NCBI RefSeq assembly: GCF_030758615.1
Contig: NZ_CP132381.1
Location: 1,612,001 to 1,676,000, forward strand
Direction: 5' to 3'
DNA length: 64,000 nucleotides
Origin: Gilliamella apis
Lineage (GTDB): Bacteria; Pseudomonadota; Gammaproteobacteria; Enterobacterales; Orbaceae
In this document: positions 55,107-64,000 of the stretch, piece by piece
How positions within the stretch are numbered: the stretch's first letter is position 1
How the letters are laid out: each line of letters starts with the position of its first letter
The notes under the pieces: model-generated
What the model was told of the DNA's origin: nothing
Database searches by the model: none
Seen by the model: the letters and a program-made list of their open reading frames with translations, nothing else
Program-made: the position numbers and the translations under genes

Positions 55107-58100
55107 ATGTCAAAAACATACAATATTTCTAACATCATTCCTAAAAAATCAGCTGAAGTAAAACAAGTCGGTCAACTTGTTGGTTCTTCCCTATCCCTAT
55201 TTTGTGCACAGGCCATTGCTGCGCACGATGGTTTAGTGGTGATTGTTACAGATGACATGCAACAAACAACTCGTCTTCATGAAGAGTTGAAACAATTTTC
55301 AACTTTCCCATCGATTTTTTTTCCCGATTGGGAAACACTCCCTTATGATAGTTTTTCGCCGCATCAAGATATTGTTTCCGAGCGACTATCTTGTCTTTAT
55401 CAGCTAGGCCATTTAACTAAGGGTGCCTTAATCCTACCAATTAATACCCTTATGCAAAAAGTGTGTCCACAAAACTACTTAGGTGGGCATGTATTTATGA
55501 TGAAGAAAGGCTTAGCCATAAGTCGTGAAAATCTGCGGTTACAACTTGAAAATGCCGGTTATCGTTCAGTCAGTCAAGTTATGGAGCATGGCGAATATGC
55601 TACTCGCGGTGCGCTATTTGATATCTACCCAATGGGCAGTGAGAAGCCATATCGTATCGACTTTTTTGATGACGAAATTGATAGTATTCGCACTTTTGAT
55701 GTTGAAAGTCAGAGAACACTCGATGAAATTAATGAAATTCAACTTCTTCCAGCCCATGAGTTTCCATTTGATAAAACATCCATCGAATTATTTCGTAGTC
55801 AATGGCGAGAGCAATTTGAAGTAAGACTTGATCCTGAAAGTATCTATCAACAAGTCAGTAAAAATATTTTACCTACAGGTGTCGAATATTGGCAGGCACT
55901 ATTTTTTAACGAGCCACTTACTCCGTTATTTTCTTACTTTTTATCCAATACGTTGATCATTAACACAGCAAATATTGAACAATTTGCTAATAAATATTGG
56001 CAAGATATTACGCAACGTTATGAAAGTCGCAAAGTCGATCCGATGCGACCATTGTTAACGCCAGCGGTAATTTGGTCAAAAACCGATGAAATCTTTGCCC
56101 ATTTTAAACAATACCCTCGAATCACTGTATCACATTCTGAAATTAGTGATTCGAACAAAAGCATTAATTTACCGTTTAGTTTATTGCCAGAGATTGCGAT
56201 CCAAATTCAGCAAAAACAACCTTATTTACATTTTGAGCAATTCACTCAAGATTTCCAAGGTAAAATTATCTTTTCTGTTGAATCGGAAGGCCGTAAAGAT
56301 GCATTGCAAGAAATCTTAGGCCGAATGCGAATACATCCGACATCCATCTCACAACTGGATCAATTAGCCAATGCCGAAAATCGCTACTTTTTAATGATAG
56401 GTGCAAGCGAACAAGGTTTTATCGATGAGCAACAAAATTTCGCCTTTATCACTGAAAACGAACTATTAGGTCGTCGGGTTATTCGTCGAAAAAAAGAGAG
56501 CAAACAGGCAATCAATACCGATAGTTTAATTCGTAGCTTAGCCGAATTAACACCCGGTAAACCAGTGGTACATTTAGAGCATGGTGTTGGTCGTTATGCG
56601 GGTTTAACGACATTAGAAACTGGTGGTATCACTGCCGAATACCTTATACTGCTCTATGCAAATGATACTAAGCTCTATATTCCTGTTTCATCACTAAATT
56701 TAATTAGCCGTTATTCTGGCGGTGATGAAGATAATGCCCCACTAAACAAGTTAGGCACTGATGCCTGGAGTAAGGCAAGACAAAAGGCAGCCGAAAAAGT
56801 ACGTGATGTTGCCGCTGAATTACTTGATATTTATGCTGAACGAGAAAGTAAACCCGGTTTTGAATTTAAACAAGATCGTGAACAATATGAGCTGTTTTGC
56901 CAAGCTTTCCCGTATCAAGAAACCGACGACCAACAAAATGCCATTGGTGCGGTTATTGGCGATATGTGCTCACCTTACGCAATGGATCGATTAGTCTGTG
57001 GTGATGTTGGTTTTGGTAAAACTGAAGTGGCTATTCGTGCCGCATTCTTAGCTGTGATCAATCATAAGCAGACCGCCGTATTAGTACCGACTACATTACT
57101 GGCCCAGCAACATTATGAAAGTTTTTGTGATAGATTTGCCAATTGGCCAATCCGTATCGAAAGTTTGTCTCGATTCAAAACCGCTAAACAACAGCAAGCC
57201 ATTATTCAAGAACTTGCTGAAGGTAAAATCGATATCGTCATCGGTACCCATAAATTATTACAAGAAGATGTAAAATGGAAAGATTTAGGCTTATTAATTG
57301 TTGATGAAGAACATCGCTTTGGTGTTCGTCAAAAAGAACGAATCAAAGCAATGCGAGCCAATATCGATATACTCACTTTGACCGCCACCCCTATTCCACG
57401 TACCCTAAATATGGCAATGAGTGGTATGCGTGATTTATCAATTATTGCCACACCGCCTGCGCGTCGATTAGCTGTAAAGACCTTTGTTCGAGAATCTGAT
57501 GATTTAGTCATTCGTGAAGCAATTCTACGAGAAATTTTGCGTGGAGGTCAGATTTATTATCTACACAATGATGTCTCGGATATTGAAAAAGTGGCCGAAA
57601 AACTATCTGAACTCTTACCCGAAGCTCGTGTTGCTATAGGTCATGGTCAGATGCATGAACGTGATCTTGAGCGAGTTATGAATGATTTTCATCACCAACG
57701 ATTCAATTTATTAGTGTGTACCACTATTGTCGAAACAGGAATTGACATTCCCAATGCCAATACCATTATTATCGATCGTGCTGATAAATTTGGTCTTGCT
57801 CAGTTACATCAATTACGAGGTCGAGTTGGGCGTTCATATCACCAAGCTTACGCTTATTTATTGACGCCACATCCAAAATTATTAACTAAAGATGCTAAAA
57901 AACGCCTTGATGCTATTGCTACTTTAGAAGATTTAGGTGCTGGGTTTGCTTTAGCCACCCATGATCTTGAAATACGAGGTGCCGGTGAATTACTCGGTAG
58001 TGATCAAAGTGGTCAAATTGAAACAATAGGTTTTAATCTTTACATTGAATTACTTGATGATGCGGTTAAATCGCTTAAAGAGGGGAAAGAGCCTACCCTC

Positions 58101-58568
58101 GAATCACTACTTAATAATCAACAAACTGAAGTTGAATTACGATTACCAACCCTAATTCCGGATGATTTTATCCCAGACGTTAATACCCGATTATCACTAT
58201 ATAAACGAATTGCGAGTATTGAAAACCTAGATGAACTCACCGATATACAAGTTGAAATGCGCGATCGTTTTGGTCAATTACCCGATCCGGTGCTATTTTT
58301 ATTAAAGACAACTAAAATCCGCTATCAAGCAAGTAAATTGGGCATTACAAAAATTGAATATGGTGAAAAAGGCGGCTTTATAGAATTTGGTTCTAACAAC
58401 AAAATTTCAATAGATTATTTAATCGAAACGATTCAAAAATCGCCAAAAAATTATCGCCTAGAAGGTACAAATCGATTAAAATTGCTTAAATCTGATTTAC
58501 AGCGAGTAGATCGTATTGATTATATTAAAAATTTATTAGCGGATTTTGCCGAGCATCAAGAAAACTAG
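55107..58568 (+). CDS. mfd: Transcription-repair coupling factor Mfd
   Basis: Displaces RNA polymerase stalled at lesions and recruits UvrA. 1153 aa (E. coli 1148). N-terminal UvrB-like domains with FFPDWETLPYDSFSPHQDIVSERL and LEHGEYATRGALFDIYP; the polymerase-interaction domain near GKPVVHLEHGVGRYAGL; then the RecG-like translocase: Walker A CGDVGFGKTEVAIRAAF, IGTHKLL, DEEHRFGVRQKE, TATPIPRTLNMA, TTIVETGIDIPNANT and QLRGRVGRS. The C-terminal TRCF domain (ELRLPTLIPDDFIPDVNTRLSLYKRIA) is present. Complete and intact. Confidence 0.97.
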   Translation: MSKTYNISNIIPKKSAEVKQVGQLVGSSLSLFCAQAIAAHDGLVVIVTDDMQQTTRLHEELKQFSTFPSIFFPDWETLPYDSFSPHQDIVSERLSCLYQLGHLTKGALILPINTLMQKVCPQNYLGGHVFMMKKGLAISRENLRLQLENAGYRSVSQVMEHGEYATRGALFDIYPMGSEKPYRIDFFDDEIDSIRTFDVESQRTLDEINEIQLLPAHEFPFDKTSIELFRSQWREQFEVRLDPESIYQQVSKNILPTGVEYWQALFFNEPLTPLFSYFLSNTLIINTANIEQFANKYWQDITQRYESRKVDPMRPLLTPAVIWSKTDEIFAHFKQYPRITVSHSEISDSNKSINLPFSLLPEIAIQIQQKQPYLHFEQFTQDFQGKIIFSVESEGRKDALQEILGRMRIHPTSISQLDQLANAENRYFLMIGASEQGFIDEQQNFAFITENELLGRRVIRRKKESKQAINTDSLIRSLAELTPGKPVVHLEHGVGRYAGLTTLETGGITAEYLILLYANDTKLYIPVSSLNLISRYSGGDEDNAPLNKLGTDAWSKARQKAAEKVRDVAAELLDIYAERESKPGFEFKQDREQYELFCQAFPYQETDDQQNAIGAVIGDMCSPYAMDRLVCGDVGFGKTEVAIRAAFLAVINHKQTAVLVPTTLLAQQHYESFCDRFANWPIRIESLSRFKTAKQQQAIIQELAEGKIDIVIGTHKLLQEDVKWKDLGLLIVDEEHRFGVRQKERIKAMRANIDILTLTATPIPRTLNMAMSGMRDLSIIATPPARRLAVKTFVRESDDLVIREAILREILRGGQIYYLHNDVSDIEKVAEKLSELLPEARVAIGHGQMHERDLERVMNDFHHQRFNLLVCTTIVETGIDIPNANTIIIDRADKFGLAQLHQLRGRVGRSYHQAYAYLLTPHPKLLTKDAKKRLDAIATLEDLGAGFALATHDLEIRGAGELLGSDQSGQIETIGFNLYIELLDDAVKSLKEGKEPTLESLLNNQQTEVELRLPTLIPDDFIPDVNTRLSLYKRIASIENLDELTDIQVEMRDRFGQLPDPVLFLLKTTKIRYQASKLGITKIEYGEKGGFIEFGSNNKISIDYLIETIQKSPKNYRLEGTNRLKLLKSDLQRVDRIDYIKNLLADFAEHQEN

Positions 58569-58600
58569 CTAAAAAATATAACAGAATATAAAGAGTAAAA

Positions 58601-60127
58601 ATGAAAAAGAAGACACTGGCTTTAGGCGTTATTGCTGTATTAGGTTTAAGTTATGTTGGTATTGCCTGGCATACTGGTAACGTGATTGAAAATGATTTAG
58701 ATAAATCGTTAATACTAGCTACTGAGCAATTTAATAATAGCCAAAATATATTCAAAATTAACATCAGCCATTCTAATGATAAAAAACAGCTATTTTCAAC
58801 CAAAACCCATATTAATATGACCTTATCCTCTAAAGATGGTAGTTTTGCTGAGGTATTTACACTAGCTGATAAGGATTTCACTATTCATCATGGCCCTTTC
58901 CCACTTGCCGCTTTAAAGCAAGGTATTTTTTCACCACAAATGGCTTGGGTGGAATTTGAAACTAGCAAAGAATCCAATCCTTCCGCATGGAAGACTAGTG
59001 ATAATCAACCCTTTATTACCGGCTATATTAGTTTGGATTATAGTGAAAATATGATTGTAAAGCTTTTTAGCAAGGAAATCAGTCATTATAGAGAAATTGA
59101 AGATAATGTTAAATTTGAATACCAATTAGGCAAAGGTAGTTTTACATTTATTAGTAATATGGACTCAGCTATCCCTTCGATAACACTAGATTTAGATAAA
59201 TTTCATACTCAAAAAACCGTTTACTATCTTACGTTAGATAAGCTTCACATTGATCTTGATGGCGAAAAACAGTCAACTATGATTGGTTATAATTTGCATT
59301 TAGATTCTTTAAAAACAAATTTAAGAGATATTTATCTTTATTATCTAGATGATTATGACTATGCCGAAACTGATAATGACACCTTTTCAATCGAGAATTT
59401 AAAGGCAAGTGGAACTATTGATTCCATCAATCAAAATATTACCTTAAATGCTAATCTTGATAAATTTACCTTAATTCCTGAATCAGATGATGAACGCCCC
59501 TTCATCATATTAAACAAACTATCTATCAAACAAAAAACTGATTTAAGTGATACTCGAGTTCTTAATGGCTCATTCATTAGCAGTGTTGATTCAATCTTAT
59601 ATGGACAACAAAATTTAGGTAAAGCAGAAATAGATATTGATTATCAAGGTTTAGATAAAGAGATATTTGGCGAAGAATTTATCGATGAAGAAACTCACTA
59701 TGATCAACCCATTAACAGTAAATTTGAGCTTAAAAATTTAAACTGGCGTAATGTTAATGGTGATGTCAATATTAAAGGATCACTTGATATCGCAAAGCTT
59801 GAAGATATTTATAAACAAAATAATCCTTTAGATAGCATTAATAATCTTTCATTGCATGTTAATGCCCCCCTTAATGTAATTGCCTACAGCTATGCCCAAT
59901 ATAATGATCCTCACCATAGTGAGCTCACTGAGGAACAGTTTAACGAATCGAAAAAAACGGTCCAAAAAAACTTGGTATATATGTTCGATGATTCTGCGAT
60001 ATTTAAATTTAGCAAAGGTGAAGAACAAGGTTTATTTATCGATATTGATATACTTAAAGACAGTAACGAGGCTAATATTAATGGTCAAATTTATAACAAA
60101 AGTGAGGTTTTAGATCTTTTCGAATAA
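58601..60127 (+). CDS. DUF945 (YdgA-like) protein 1
   Basis: 508 aa, related to E. coli YdgA. It opens MKKKTLALGVIAVLGLSYVGIAWHTGNVIENDLDKSL, an uncleaved N-terminal anchor, followed by the family HHGPFPLAALKQGIFSPQMAWVEFE. The rest is long repeated beta-strand sequence with a late helix, as expected for a periplasmic beta-rich protein. Molecular role not known. It follows mfd by 32 bases and has a paralog immediately downstream. Confidence 0.85.
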   Translation: MKKKTLALGVIAVLGLSYVGIAWHTGNVIENDLDKSLILATEQFNNSQNIFKINISHSNDKKQLFSTKTHINMTLSSKDGSFAEVFTLADKDFTIHHGPFPLAALKQGIFSPQMAWVEFETSKESNPSAWKTSDNQPFITGYISLDYSENMIVKLFSKEISHYREIEDNVKFEYQLGKGSFTFISNMDSAIPSITLDLDKFHTQKTVYYLTLDKLHIDLDGEKQSTMIGYNLHLDSLKTNLRDIYLYYLDDYDYAETDNDTFSIENLKASGTIDSINQNITLNANLDKFTLIPESDDERPFIILNKLSIKQKTDLSDTRVLNGSFISSVDSILYGQQNLGKAEIDIDYQGLDKEIFGEEFIDEETHYDQPINSKFELKNLNWRNVNGDVNIKGSLDIAKLEDIYKQNNPLDSINNLSLHVNAPLNVIAYSYAQYNDPHHSELTEEQFNESKKTVQKNLVYMFDDSAIFKFSKGEEQGLFIDIDILKDSNEANINGQIYNKSEVLDLFE

Positions 60128-60221
60128 TCAACAAAAGGCGATACATCATTTTTTAATCAAAAATCATGAAAGTAAGTTATATTAAAAAATAATTAAAAGT
60201 AGAAAAATTGAGAGAGTAAAC

Positions 60222-61607
60222 ATGAAGAAAAGTACACTGGCTATTGGCGTTATTGCAATATTAGGCCTTGGTTATGTTGGTATAGCTTGGCATACAGGCA
60301 ATGTAATTGAAGCTGAATTAGATAACACATTAAAAAATCTAACAAAACAAGTTAATAGTTTACAAAATGATGTTGAAGTACAAATCACCCATTCCAATGA
60401 TGAAAAGGGTATTTTTTCAACTAAAACACATATAAAAATTATCGCTGAATCTGCAAGTGCATCCTCGACTATCACGCTATATGATGAAGATGTTATCATC
60501 CATCATGGACCATTCCCGCTAGCCGCCTTGAAACAAGGTACTTTTTCGCCACAAATGGCTTGGCTTGAGTATCAAGGTACAGAAAAATCTAACCCAATTT
60601 TATGGAAACTTGCTGGTAACAAACCATTTGCAAAAGGACATATCAATTTATCTTATTCTGATAATCTAACCATTAACCTGACAACACAACCGATTGTTTT
60701 GAGTGATCAAGATCCTAATTATCAATTTCTTGAAGGTAAACTCGAACTAGGCCAAATTGATTATAGTGTGTCTGGTAACCTAGGATTTGAAACACCTTCT
60801 TTTTCATTGGTTATTGATAATTTAAATTATAAAAGACACGATGGTGATGAGATTAAACTAAAAAATTTAAAAGTTGATAATAAAATTGATTATAAAAATT
60901 ATTTCTTCGAAGCACAAAATAGTGTTGATGATTTATTTGTTAATTTAAAGGCTAATACCGATAAACCAACAATTGCGCTTAAAAATTTTGCAATGGACTA
61001 TAAATTTACCAATAAAACAACTGGCCTTGAAGGTAACATGGATATTGCAATTGATGCTTTTAATTACGGCAAGCAACAAATGGGAAATGGTACTTTTGAA
61101 CTTAATGTTCAAGGGTTAGATAAATCATTTTTTGACAATTTTGAGCAAATATCTTGGTTATTAGATTCAGCTAATAACTCAAACATCACCAATACTAAAA
61201 TAGACATTAAAAAATTTCATTGGCACAATGCTTCTGGTGATTTCAATTTTAGTGCATTAGTTGATATTGCTAACCTTAACCAAATGACAATTTATGATAG
61301 AGACATTGACAAAATTAACCAACTTTCAATAAATCTTGAAGCACCATTTGCTGTAATAGCGAGATTTATGTCACAAATAGAAGCTCCTGAGTCAGAACAA
61401 ATAACCGATAATCAGCTACAAAGAGCAAGCAATAATTTACAATTAATGACACAAATGGCACTGAGCAGATCGCCATTAGTCACCTTTAAAAAAGGTAATA
61501 CCTCTGGTATATTTAGCGAACTTGATTACTTAAAATCAAACGATCAAGTGACTATCAATGGCAATAAAATTAGCAAACAAGAATTTCTAAACAATTTAAA
61601 CTTCTAA
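60222..61607 (+). CDS. DUF945 (YdgA-like) protein 2
   Basis: 461 aa, paralog of the preceding gene: MKKSTLAIGVIAILGLGYVGIAWHTGNVIEAELDNTL and HHGPFPLAALKQGTFSPQMAWLEYQ are nearly the same, while the middle and C-terminus have diverged (shorter by ~50 residues). N-terminal membrane anchor, periplasmic body. A tandem duplication kept and diverged implies distinct roles. A hairpin follows at 61617-61638. Confidence 0.85.
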   Translation: MKKSTLAIGVIAILGLGYVGIAWHTGNVIEAELDNTLKNLTKQVNSLQNDVEVQITHSNDEKGIFSTKTHIKIIAESASASSTITLYDEDVIIHHGPFPLAALKQGTFSPQMAWLEYQGTEKSNPILWKLAGNKPFAKGHINLSYSDNLTINLTTQPIVLSDQDPNYQFLEGKLELGQIDYSVSGNLGFETPSFSLVIDNLNYKRHDGDEIKLKNLKVDNKIDYKNYFFEAQNSVDDLFVNLKANTDKPTIALKNFAMDYKFTNKTTGLEGNMDIAIDAFNYGKQQMGNGTFELNVQGLDKSFFDNFEQISWLLDSANNSNITNTKIDIKKFHWHNASGDFNFSALVDIANLNQMTIYDRDIDKINQLSINLEAPFAVIARFMSQIEAPESEQITDNQLQRASNNLQLMTQMALSRSPLVTFKKGNTSGIFSELDYLKSNDQVTINGNKISKQEFLNNLNF

Positions 61608-61616
61608 TCTAAAAAA

Positions 61617-61638
61617 TTCCGCCTATCATCAGGCGGAA
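61617..61638 (+). terminator. Hairpin after the DUF945 pair
   Basis: TTCCGCCT-ATCATC-AGGCGGAA, an 8-bp stem ten bases after the stop; the following tail is only weakly T-rich. Confidence 0.6.
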
Positions 61639-61675
61639 TACCATTTAAAACACAATTTAATGAGCCAAAACTTAT

Positions 61676-63067
61676 ATGAACAAAAACTCTTCTGCCGTGC
61701 CTGAAAATCAATTTAAACGATCAATGAAGACACGCCACTTAATCATGTTATCACTAGGTGGTGTTATTGGAACTGGATTATTTTTTAATACTGGGTATAT
61801 CATCGCTACTGCTGGCGCTATTGGTGCTATTATTGCTTATTTAATTGGTGCAATTGTTGTCTATTTAGTTATGCTTTGCTTGGGAGAACTGGCCGTTGCG
61901 ATGCCTGAAACTGGCGCATTTCATACTTATGCATCAAAATTTATTAGTCCTGCAACCGGCTATACTGTTGCTTGGCTCTATTGGTTAACCTGGACTGTGG
62001 CATTAGGCTCAAGTTTTACTGCGGCCGGTTTATGTATGCAATATTGGTTCCCACAAGTATCAGTTTGGATTTGGTGCTTAGTTTTCTGTGTAGTGATTTT
62101 CTTATTAAATATTATTACTGCACAATTTTTTGCCGAAAGTGAATTTTGGTTTTCCATTATTAAAGTGATTACCATTATTGTATTTATCATCGCTGGTAGT
62201 GCGGCTATCTTTGGGTTTATTCCAATGAAAAATAACCTACCTGCCCCATTTTTGCACAATATTACCGAACATGGCTGGTTTCCTAATGGTATTATTCCTA
62301 TTGTAATGACCATGGTATCAGTGAATTTCGCATTTTCAGGAACAGAACTTATCGGTATAGCCGCTGGCGAAACCCATCAACCGGAAAAAACCATTCCACT
62401 AGCCATCAAAACGACTATTCTACGATTGATTATCTTTTTTGTTGGTACTATTTTTGTGTTAGCAGCCCTATTACCAATGGAACAAGCTGGCGTTATTAAA
62501 AGTCCATTTGTTGAAGTATTTGAAAGTATCGGTATTCCTTATGCTGCTGACATTATGAATTTTGTCATTTTAACTGCTATTTTATCCGCAGCTAACTCTG
62601 GATTATATGCATCTGGTCGCATGTTATGGTCGCTATCTAATCAAGGTACATTGCCAAAATGCTTTGGTAAATTAAATCCAAAAGGTATTCCAACTACTGC
62701 TATTGCCGTTAGTATGATTGGAGGATTATTAGCTTTGTTCTCCAGTGTTATTGCTCCCGATACTGTATTTGTAGGCTTAACGGCAATTTCAGGATTTGCC
62801 GTTGTTGCTGTTTGGTTAAGTATTTGTGCTTCACATTACTTTTTTAGAAAACAACTCTCAACATCTGAAATACAATCACTAAAATATAAAGCCCCACTTT
62901 ATCCATTAGTGCCAATTTTAGGGTTTATATTATGTTTAATTGCTTGTATTGGACTGGCTTTCGATCCTGAACAACGGATTGCCCTTTATTGTGGTATTCC
63001 ATTTGTAGTGGTTTGCTATATCGCCTATCATATTACCCGAGCTTATCAACAACGAGTAAATCGATAA
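61676..63067 (+). CDS. mmuP: S-methylmethionine permease MmuP
   Basis: APC-family importer of S-methylmethionine. 463 aa, 12 membrane helices. Very close to E. coli Mmu[119 protein letters not shown] and [19 protein letters not shown]. It overlaps mmuM by one base (TAATG). Confidence 0.94.
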   Translation: MNKNSSAVPENQFKRSMKTRHLIMLSLGGVIGTGLFFNTGYIIATAGAIGAIIAYLIGAIVVYLVMLCLGELAVAMPETGAFHTYASKFISPATGYTVAWLYWLTWTVALGSSFTAAGLCMQYWFPQVSVWIWCLVFCVVIFLLNIITAQFFAESEFWFSIIKVITIIVFIIAGSAAIFGFIPMKNNLPAPFLHNITEHGWFPNGIIPIVMTMVSVNFAFSGTELIGIAAGETHQPEKTIPLAIKTTILRLIIFFVGTIFVLAALLPMEQAGVIKSPFVEVFESIGIPYAADIMNFVILTAILSAANSGLYASGRMLWSLSNQGTLPKCFGKLNPKGIPTTAIAVSMIGGLLALFSSVIAPDTVFVGLTAISGFAVVAVWLSICASHYFFRKQLSTSEIQSLKYKAPLYPLVPILGFILCLIACIGLAFDPEQRIALYCGIPFVVVCYIAYHITRAYQQRVNR

Positions 63068-64000
63068 TGTCAAAAGAAAATCCTCTCTCGCAGTTATTAA
63101 ACCAAAATAACTACGTAATTATTGATGGTGCTTTAGCAAGTGAGCTTCAGCGCCGTGGTTGTGATCTTAATGATAGCTTATGGTCAGCTAAAGTATTAAT
63201 TGATCAACCCGATCTAATTAGACAAGTTCATTATGACTATTTTAATGCAGGGGCGGATTGTGCTATTACCGCTAGCTATCAAGCGACACCATTAGGTTTT
63301 GCCCAAAAAGGGATATCACTTGCCGAATCAATAAATTTGATAAAACAAAGTGTAGCACTAGCTCAACAAGCCAAGCAGCAATATCTAGATCAAATTAAGT
63401 CAGATAAGTTATTAGTTATCGCTGGTTCGGTAGGGCCCTACGGAGCCTATTTGGCAGACGGTTCAGAATATACTGGTAATTATCAACTTAGTGAAAATGA
63501 GTTTATTGATTTTCATCAGGCCAGAATGCAAGCACTCATTGAAGCAAAAGTTGATATTTTAGCTTGTGAAACCCTACCCAACTTTGTTGAAATAAAAGCG
63601 TTAGCTAAATTGCTACAACAATATCCAACAATGACAGCATGGTTTTCGTTAACGTTAAAAGATGCCAATCACCTTAGTGATGGAACTCCACTTGTCGAAG
63701 TGATTGATTATCTAAATCAGATTGATCAGGTAGTCAGTATCGGTATTAATTGTATTGCCTTAGAAAAGGTCTCTCTAGCATTAACCGAATTACAAACACT
63801 CACGGCGAAACCTTTAATTGTTTATCCTAATTCAGGTGAGCAATATGATCCAACCACTAAACTATGGCACAAAGATCATCAACATAATTGTAGCTTTGAT
63901 AATCAATTGCCAGTTTGGATCAAGTTAGGGGCCAAATTGATTGGTGGCTGCTGTCAAACAACTCCAAATGATATTGCACAAATTGCTCATTATTTAAAAG
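63067..64000 (+). CDS. mmuM: Homocysteine S-methyltransferase MmuM (truncated by window end)
   Basis: Transfers a methyl group from S-methylmethionine to homocysteine, giving two methionines. The frame runs from the ATG at 63067 through 64000 without a stop, about 311 codons, so nearly all of the ~310-aa family length is here. Motifs: IIDGALASELQRRGCDLNDSLWSAKVL, ITASYQATPLGF, GSVGPYGAYLADGSEYTGNY, CETLPN and the zinc ligands in GINC and IGGCCQTTP. Start overlaps the mmuP stop, so coupled. With the orphan MetQ-like protein this hints at reliance on scavenged methionine sources. Confidence 0.93.
   Translation, partial: MSKENPLSQLLNQNNYVIIDGALASELQRRGCDLNDSLWSAKVLIDQPDLIRQVHYDYFNAGADCAITASYQATPLGFAQKGISLAESINLIKQSVALAQQAKQQYLDQIKSDKLLVIAGSVGPYGAYLADGSEYTGNYQLSENEFIDFHQARMQALIEAKVDILACETLPNFVEIKALAKLLQQYPTMTAWFSLTLKDANHLSDGTPLVEVIDYLNQIDQVVSIGINCIALEKVSLALTELQTLTAKPLIVYPNSGEQYDPTTKLWHKDHQHNCSFDNQLPVWIKLGAKLIGGCCQTTPNDIAQIAHYLK

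Overview
The window is AT-rich chromosomal DNA of a gammaproteobacterium. Its housekeeping proteins (CmoA/CmoB, HemA, LolB-E, IspE, Mfd, Ada, Nfi, TrmN, YigZ, YdhL, DsdC/X/A, MmuP/M) read like low-GC versions of Enterobacterales proteins. With the low GC and the gene neighbourhoods, this suggests the Orbales, for example Gilliamella or a relative. That placement is inference from protein resemblance and composition only.

Layout. 0-3 kb: a membrane metallophosphoesterase diverges from cmoAB (tRNA wobble modification). 3-9.5 kb: a secreted EEP-family hydrolase, three tandem paralogous lipoproteins of unknown function, and an orphan MetQ-like lipoprotein. 8.6-12.4 kb: the D-serine module dsdC / dsdX-dsdA. 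12.5-18 kb: an aldo/keto reductase with a divergent LysR regulator, an exported FAD oxidase, a class A acid phosphatase and a small lipoprotein. 18-22.3 kb: a cassette that probably takes up and degrades 2-aminothiazoline-4-carboxylate or N-carbamoyl amino acids, with a binding protein-permease-ATPase transporter fused into one chain. 22.3-28.8 kb: an accessory region against the 3' end of a tRNA-Leu gene. It holds a WYL regulator, a Gly/Ala-rich coiled-coil protein that looks able to enter membranes, an HNH-nuclease/membrane protein and a YkgJ-type cysteine-cluster protein, flanked by about 2.4 kb of apparent gene debris.

28.8-43.5 kb is mostly core: a zinc ribbon protein, ydhL, hemA diverging from lolB-ispE, a shortened YetF/DUF421 protein, ada, a VWA protein/histidine kinase/response regulator operon, apt, a dimethylargininase with an amino acid permease, nfi-trmN and yigZ. 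At 43.5-43.7 kb lies a relic type I-E CRISPR locus: leader-like DNA, one good repeat, one 32-nt spacer and one decayed repeat, with no cas genes in the window. 43.8-50.2 kb is accessory: a two-TM protein, a beta-propeller protein, an MFS transporter with a divergent LysR regulator, an unknown 177-aa protein, and a surface-type protein gene with 20 copies of a heptanucleotide at the start of its reading frame. That gene is out of frame in this copy and is probably phase variable. 50.4-64 kb: a GNAT acetyltransferase, a rhomboid protease, lolCDE, mfd, two tandem DUF945 (YdgA-like) proteins, mmuP and the start of mmuM, which runs off the window end.

The most notable points are the heptamer phase switch (48619-50134), the WYL/pore-like/HNH/YkgJ operon (23290-27326), the relic CRISPR (43578-43667) and the fused-transporter cassette (18141-22289).
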